Made by a program: the position numbers and the translations under genes
Assembly: GCA_964393335.1 (NCBI GenBank)
Contig: CAYMTN010000223.1
Location: forward strand, 1-8,798
DNA from: CAYMTN01 sp964393335
GTDB taxonomy: Bacteria > Chloroflexota > Anaerolineae > Aggregatilineales > Aggregatilineaceae
Length of the DNA: 8,798 nucleotides
Direction of reading: 5' to 3'
Notes under the pieces: generated by a model
The model's database searches: none
Told to the model about the DNA's origin: nothing
The model's input: the letters and a program-made list of their open reading frames with translations, nothing else
Shown: positions 6,213-8,798 of the stretch, in pieces
How positions within the stretch are numbered: position 1 is the stretch's first letter
How the letters are laid out: every line of letters begins with the position of its first letter

Positions 6213-7775
6213 GTGAAGCCAGCAGAACAACAGATCGCGGAAGGTATCCTGTTCATGGATTACTACCAGCTTACCATGGCTCAAGTGTACTATCGCATGG
6301 GGCTGCACGAGAAGACCGTGCAATTTGACCATTTTTTCCGGGGATACCCTGACTATGGAATTCACAAGGCGGGGTACTGTATCAATGCCGGGTTGGAATG
6401 GCTGCTCGACTGGATGCAAAACGCGCAGTTCGACGCCGGTGATATCGAATACCTGCGCGCGCAGAAAACACGCACCGGTTCGCGTGTTTTCGACGACGAT
6501 TTTTTGAAATGGCTGTCGGCCAACGGAACGTTTGAGGGCCTGACTATTCATGCCATCCCCGAAGGGCGTGTCGTGCATCCGAACGAACCGCTCACGGTCG
6601 TGCAAGGCCCGATGATCCCGGCGCAGTTGTTGGAAACATCGCTGCTGAATCACCTGAACTACCAGACCCTGATCGCCACCAAAGCAGCACGAATGCACCG
6701 CAGCGGGCGCGGTCAGGTGTTGATCGATTTTGGGCTGCGCCGGGGGCAGGACACAGGCGCGAATGCAGCCGTACGGGCGGCTCTGATTGGCGGCGCGGAT
6801 TTTACGTCCAACGTGGGCATGTCGCGCGTATTGGGTTACCCACCCAAAGGGACACATGCGCACAGCATGGTGCAGATTTTTATGGCGCTCGGCATGGGGG
6901 AACTGGCCGCATTTCGTGCGTATGCGGACGTGTACCCGGACGACTGCCTGCTGCTGGTCGATACGATTGACACGCTGAAAAGCGGCGTTCCGAACGCGAT
7001 CACGGTGTTTGAAGAATTGCGTCGCAAGGGACGCGAACCGGTCGGCATCCGCCTGGATTCGGGTGACCTGGCGTACCTGGCGATCCAGGCAGCGAAGATG
7101 TTAGATGATGCAGGATTCCCCGATACGGTGCTTGTGTTGTCGAATAACCTGGACGAACTGGTGATCTGGCAGATCATCACGCAGATCAGGGACGAAGCGC
7201 CGCGCTGGGACGTTGACGCCGATCATCTCATCGACCGGCTGTCATACGGCGTCGGCACGCGGCTGGTGACGTCATGGGGTGAACCGGCGCTCGGCGGCGT
7301 ATATAAACTGGTGGCCGTATGCGATAACAACAAGTGGATTCCGGCCATCAAAATCTCCGAGTCGGCAGACAAAACGCCGAACCCCGGCCACAAAGAAGTA
7401 TGGCGTATGTACGACCGTCGCGGCAGGGCTACGGCGGATTTGCTCACGTTGGAGCATGAAGACCCACGCCGGATGGCACGCGTCGTGCTGCGCCATCCCT
7501 CCGACCACACCAAAACTCGCGTGTTGGAGCACGACGAAATCTCGGAGGTCGAACCGCTGCTGGTGCAGGTCGTCAAAGACGGCAAGCTGACGTACGATCC
7601 CCCCTCGATTGAGGCCATGCGCGTGATCCGCGAATTGGACATCGAGCGGCTTGATCCGGGCGTCAAACGCCTGCTGAACCCGCACATTTATCACGTCTCT
7701 CTGACAGAAGAACTGTGGGATATGAAACACAACTTGATCGCTTCGGTCATCAAAGATGCCAACGGATCGAATTGA
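6213..7775 (+). CDS. pncB: Nicotinate phosphoribosyltransferase
   Basis: This 520-residue cytoplasmic enzyme should join nicotinate and phosphoribosyl pyrophosphate, with ATP hydrolysis, to form nicotinate mononucleotide (EC 6.3.4.21), the entry step of the Preiss-Handler NAD salvage route. The N-terminal domain opens with the family signature DYYQLTMAQVYYRMG (residues 16-30). The catalytic core follows with FGLRRGQ (173-179), GGADFTSNV, and GTHAHSM from Gly213. His217 aligns with the histidine that is phosphorylated in characterised members. LLLVDTIDTLKSGVPNA comes next, then RLDSGDLAYL with D282-S-G-D285, the LSNNLDE loop (309-315), and YGVGTRLVTS (345-354). The last roughly 130 residues form the C-terminal extension of the longer family subtype, and no key motif is missing. 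It starts at GTG with AGGTGA 4 nt upstream, is divergent from the A2M gene, and is closed by its own terminator. Confidence 0.96.
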   Translation: MKPAEQQIAEGILFMDYYQLTMAQVYYRMGLHEKTVQFDHFFRGYPDYGIHKAGYCINAGLEWLLDWMQNAQFDAGDIEYLRAQKTRTGSRVFDDDFLKWLSANGTFEGLTIHAIPEGRVVHPNEPLTVVQGPMIPAQLLETSLLNHLNYQTLIATKAARMHRSGRGQVLIDFGLRRGQDTGANAAVRAALIGGADFTSNVGMSRVLGYPPKGTHAHSMVQIFMALGMGELAAFRAYADVYPDDCLLLVDTIDTLKSGVPNAITVFEELRRKGREPVGIRLDSGDLAYLAIQAAKMLDDAGFPDTVLVLSNNLDELVIWQIITQIRDEAPRWDVDADHLIDRLSYGVGTRLVTSWGEPALGGVYKLVAVCDNNKWIPAIKISESADKTPNPGHKEVWRMYDRRGRATADLLTLEHEDPRRMARVVLRHPSDHTKTRVLEHDEISEVEPLLVQVVKDGKLTYDPPSIEAMRVIRELDIERLDPGVKRLLNPHIYHVSLTEELWDMKHNLIASVIKDANGSN

Positions 7776-7789
7776 CGCCTGCCGCTCCG

Positions 7790-7821
7790 CGCCCCACCAT
7801 AATCAGGCGCGGGGCGTTTTT
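7790..7821 (+). terminator. Intrinsic terminator of pncB
   Basis: CGCCCC (7790-7795) pairs with GGGGCG (7811-7816), followed at once by TTTTT. A competing fold pairs CCGCGCC (7787-7793) with GGCGCGG (7806-7812). Either gives a GC-rich stem with a T-run 14 nt after the pncB stop codon. It should largely separate pncB from the downstream gene. Confidence 0.8.
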
Positions 7822-7828
7822 CGTGTGC

Positions 7829-7849
7829 TGGTACGTGAAATGGTACAAT
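7829..7849 (+). promoter_or_regulatory. Candidate extended -10 promoter with TGGTAC direct repeats, upstream of the P-loop gene
   Basis: TGGTACAAT (7841-7849) combines an extended TGn with a TACAAT -10 hexamer. The 6-mer TGGTAC occurs twice 12 bp apart (7829-7834 and 7841-7846), the second copy overlapping the -10. No good -35 exists, which is typical of extended -10 promoters. Transcription would begin near 7856, with an AT-rich leader of about 40 nt that includes a weak TCTTT/AAAGA hairpin (7871-7884) just before the ribosome binding site. Confidence 0.5.
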
Positions 7850-7886
7850 ACGAATCCTTTCTTTAAATTTTCTTTACCCAAAGATC

Positions 7887-7891
7887 GGTGA
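7887..7891 (+). promoter_or_regulatory. Ribosome binding site of the P-loop gene
   Basis: GGTGA ends 4 nt before the ATG at 7896, the same register as at pncB, and supports this start. Confidence 0.6.
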
Positions 7892-7895
7892 CACG

Positions 7896-8630
7896 ATGGC
7901 TGATATTTTCCCCGCGCTGATTTTGAACGGTCGCCCGGCTGCCGGAAAAAGTGAGCTAATCCACTTTTTGACCCAACTCCCTGATGATGTTCGCCGTGAC
8001 AGGTATCATATCGGCCAGGTATATGAATTGGATGATTTCCCGATGCTGTGGACGTGGTTCGAAGAGGACCACATCCTGCGGCATACGTTCGGCAGGCCCG
8101 GTTTGCATACGGACGAGGACGGTTTCTTTCGGTATGAGGACCTGTGGCACCTGTTGATCGAACGTTTGAGCCTGGAATACGAGAAGCTCAAGCGAGACGA
8201 TCCGCATCTCGCTGAGACGCACACCGTTCTGATCGAGTTCTCGCGCGGGGCCGAACATGGCGGGTATCGCGCGGCCTTCAGCCACCTGAGTGATGTTATC
8301 TTGCAGACCGGGGCGATCTTTTATATCGACGTGCCCTACGAAGAATCGCTGCGCAAGAACCAGCGGCGATTCAACCCCGACAAGCCCGACAGCATTCTGG
8401 AACATGGCCTGCCAGATAACAAGCTCGAACGGCTCTACAAACGTATTGACTGGGATGAAATCGCCGCGCCGAATTCGGAAACGATAACCATTCGCGGCGT
8501 TCCGGTGCCCTACGCGGTTTTCGCCAATCATGATGACGTGACGACGACGTTGGGGCCAGTCTTTGAAGAACGGTTAGCATCCACGTTAGGGCTGTTATGG
8601 GGGCGCTGGTCCCGGCTGCACCCAGCCTAA
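7896..8630 (+). CDS. P-loop NTPase of unknown function, probably kinase-like
   Basis: This 244-residue protein appears soluble, with no signal peptide or membrane segment. Beta-strand ALILN leads straight into a Walker A motif, GRPAAGKS (Gly12-Ser19), so it should bind ATP or GTP. VLIEFSRG (111-118) is a hydrophobic strand ending in Glu114, which could be the Walker B or catalytic acidic position. IFYIDV (141-146) is another core strand. The segment after it is rich in Arg and Lys (R153, K154, R157, R158) and resembles the lid of small-molecule or nucleotide kinases. ELDDFPMLWTWFEED (44-58) and FNPDKPDSILEHGLPD (159-174) look conserved, but I cannot tie them to a named family. There is no cysteine. 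It lies 120 bp after pncB on the same strand, but a terminator and a candidate promoter intervene. A link to nucleotide metabolism is possible, though based only on position. A zeta-toxin-like or other P-loop phosphotransferase is an alternative. The gene call is secure; the substrate is unknown. Confidence 0.85.
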   Translation: MADIFPALILNGRPAAGKSELIHFLTQLPDDVRRDRYHIGQVYELDDFPMLWTWFEEDHILRHTFGRPGLHTDEDGFFRYEDLWHLLIERLSLEYEKLKRDDPHLAETHTVLIEFSRGAEHGGYRAAFSHLSDVILQTGAIFYIDVPYEESLRKNQRRFNPDKPDSILEHGLPDNKLERLYKRIDWDEIAAPNSETITIRGVPVPYAVFANHDDVTTTLGPVFEERLASTLGLLWGRWSRLHPA

Positions 8631-8798
8631 TATCGGGCCGTTTGGCTGCCGGTTACGTGCTATTGGTCATTTTGCCGACGATATATCGCCTATCGGGCTT
8701 GCGTGAGTTACGTCGCTTGGCTACACTCAATGATCGATGGGGGCGACAGTCTCCAGCGTTTTCGCAGTAGTGTTTTTTTCACGGACATTTAGTTTTGA
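8631..8798. other. Non-coding tail of the window
   Basis: No credible gene start, RNA or strong terminator is seen. Short words recur: TATCGGGC at 8631-8638 and 8691-8698, GTTACGT at 8652-8658 and 8707-8713, TTGGCT at 8642-8647 and 8717-8722. A 10-bp palindrome CGATATATCG lies at 8679-8688. These are weak and have no assigned role. Confidence 0.3.

Noticed and set aside
6120..6863. A 247-codon minus-strand open frame running from inside pncB into the divergent spacer
   Set aside because: It is antisense to the best-conserved part of pncB, crosses the candidate promoter region, has no recognisable motif, and has the composition of a shadow frame.
6213..8630. pncB and the P-loop gene as a simple two-gene operon
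   Set aside because: A strong intrinsic terminator and a candidate extended -10 promoter lie between them. Read-through is possible, but an operon cannot be claimed from sequence alone.
8674..8697. Possible terminator for the P-loop gene
   Set aside because: Only about 4 bp can pair (CCGA with TCGG) and no T-run follows, too weak to call.

Overview
This window looks like an ordinary bacterial chromosomal segment. It holds three well-supported protein genes, no RNA genes, and no mobile-element or CRISPR signals. The DNA is moderately GC-rich by eye. Start sites carry Shine-Dalgarno sequences, including AGGTGA and GGTGA at matched 4-nt spacing before the two plus-strand genes. No taxonomic marker is present. 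A very large secreted alpha-2-macroglobulin (A2M) with an N-terminal array of Ig-like modules, beside a roughly 520-residue nicotinate phosphoribosyltransferase, is a look I associate with Chloroflexota (Anaerolineae-like lineages). That placement is an inference of moderate-to-low confidence.

Layout. Positions 1-62 hold a strong GC-rich hairpin just past the stop of the first gene. Positions 63-5936 (minus strand) encode one 1957-residue exported A2M-family protein. It has a signal peptide, four Big_5-like modules, macroglobulin domains, a bait-region-type domain with a low-complexity linker, an alpha/alpha thioester domain with a CIEQ motif, and a C-terminal macroglobulin/receptor-binding-like domain. 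Positions 5937-6212 are a divergent control region. It contains a perfect TATAAT facing the A2M gene, a bulged hairpin, and a perfect 7+7 bp inverted repeat upstream of the next gene. Positions 6213-7775 (plus) encode nicotinate phosphoribosyltransferase (pncB), closed by an intrinsic terminator. After a short spacer with an extended -10 promoter, positions 7896-8630 (plus) encode a 244-residue P-loop protein of unknown role, probably kinase-like. Positions 8631-8798 show no gene that I can support.

How the parts relate. The A2M protein should act outside the cytoplasm as a protease trap. pncB makes nicotinate mononucleotide for NAD salvage in the cytoplasm. The P-loop protein is downstream of pncB on the same strand, but a terminator and a separate candidate promoter lie between them, so an operon is not required. 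Nothing ties the A2M gene functionally to the other two beyond the shared divergent spacer. I do not see a convincing new multi-gene system. The points most worth a second look are the single-cysteine architecture of the A2M, its candidate bait linker, the aromatic-rich loop near its C-terminus, the uncharacterised P-loop family, and the operator-like repeat upstream of pncB.
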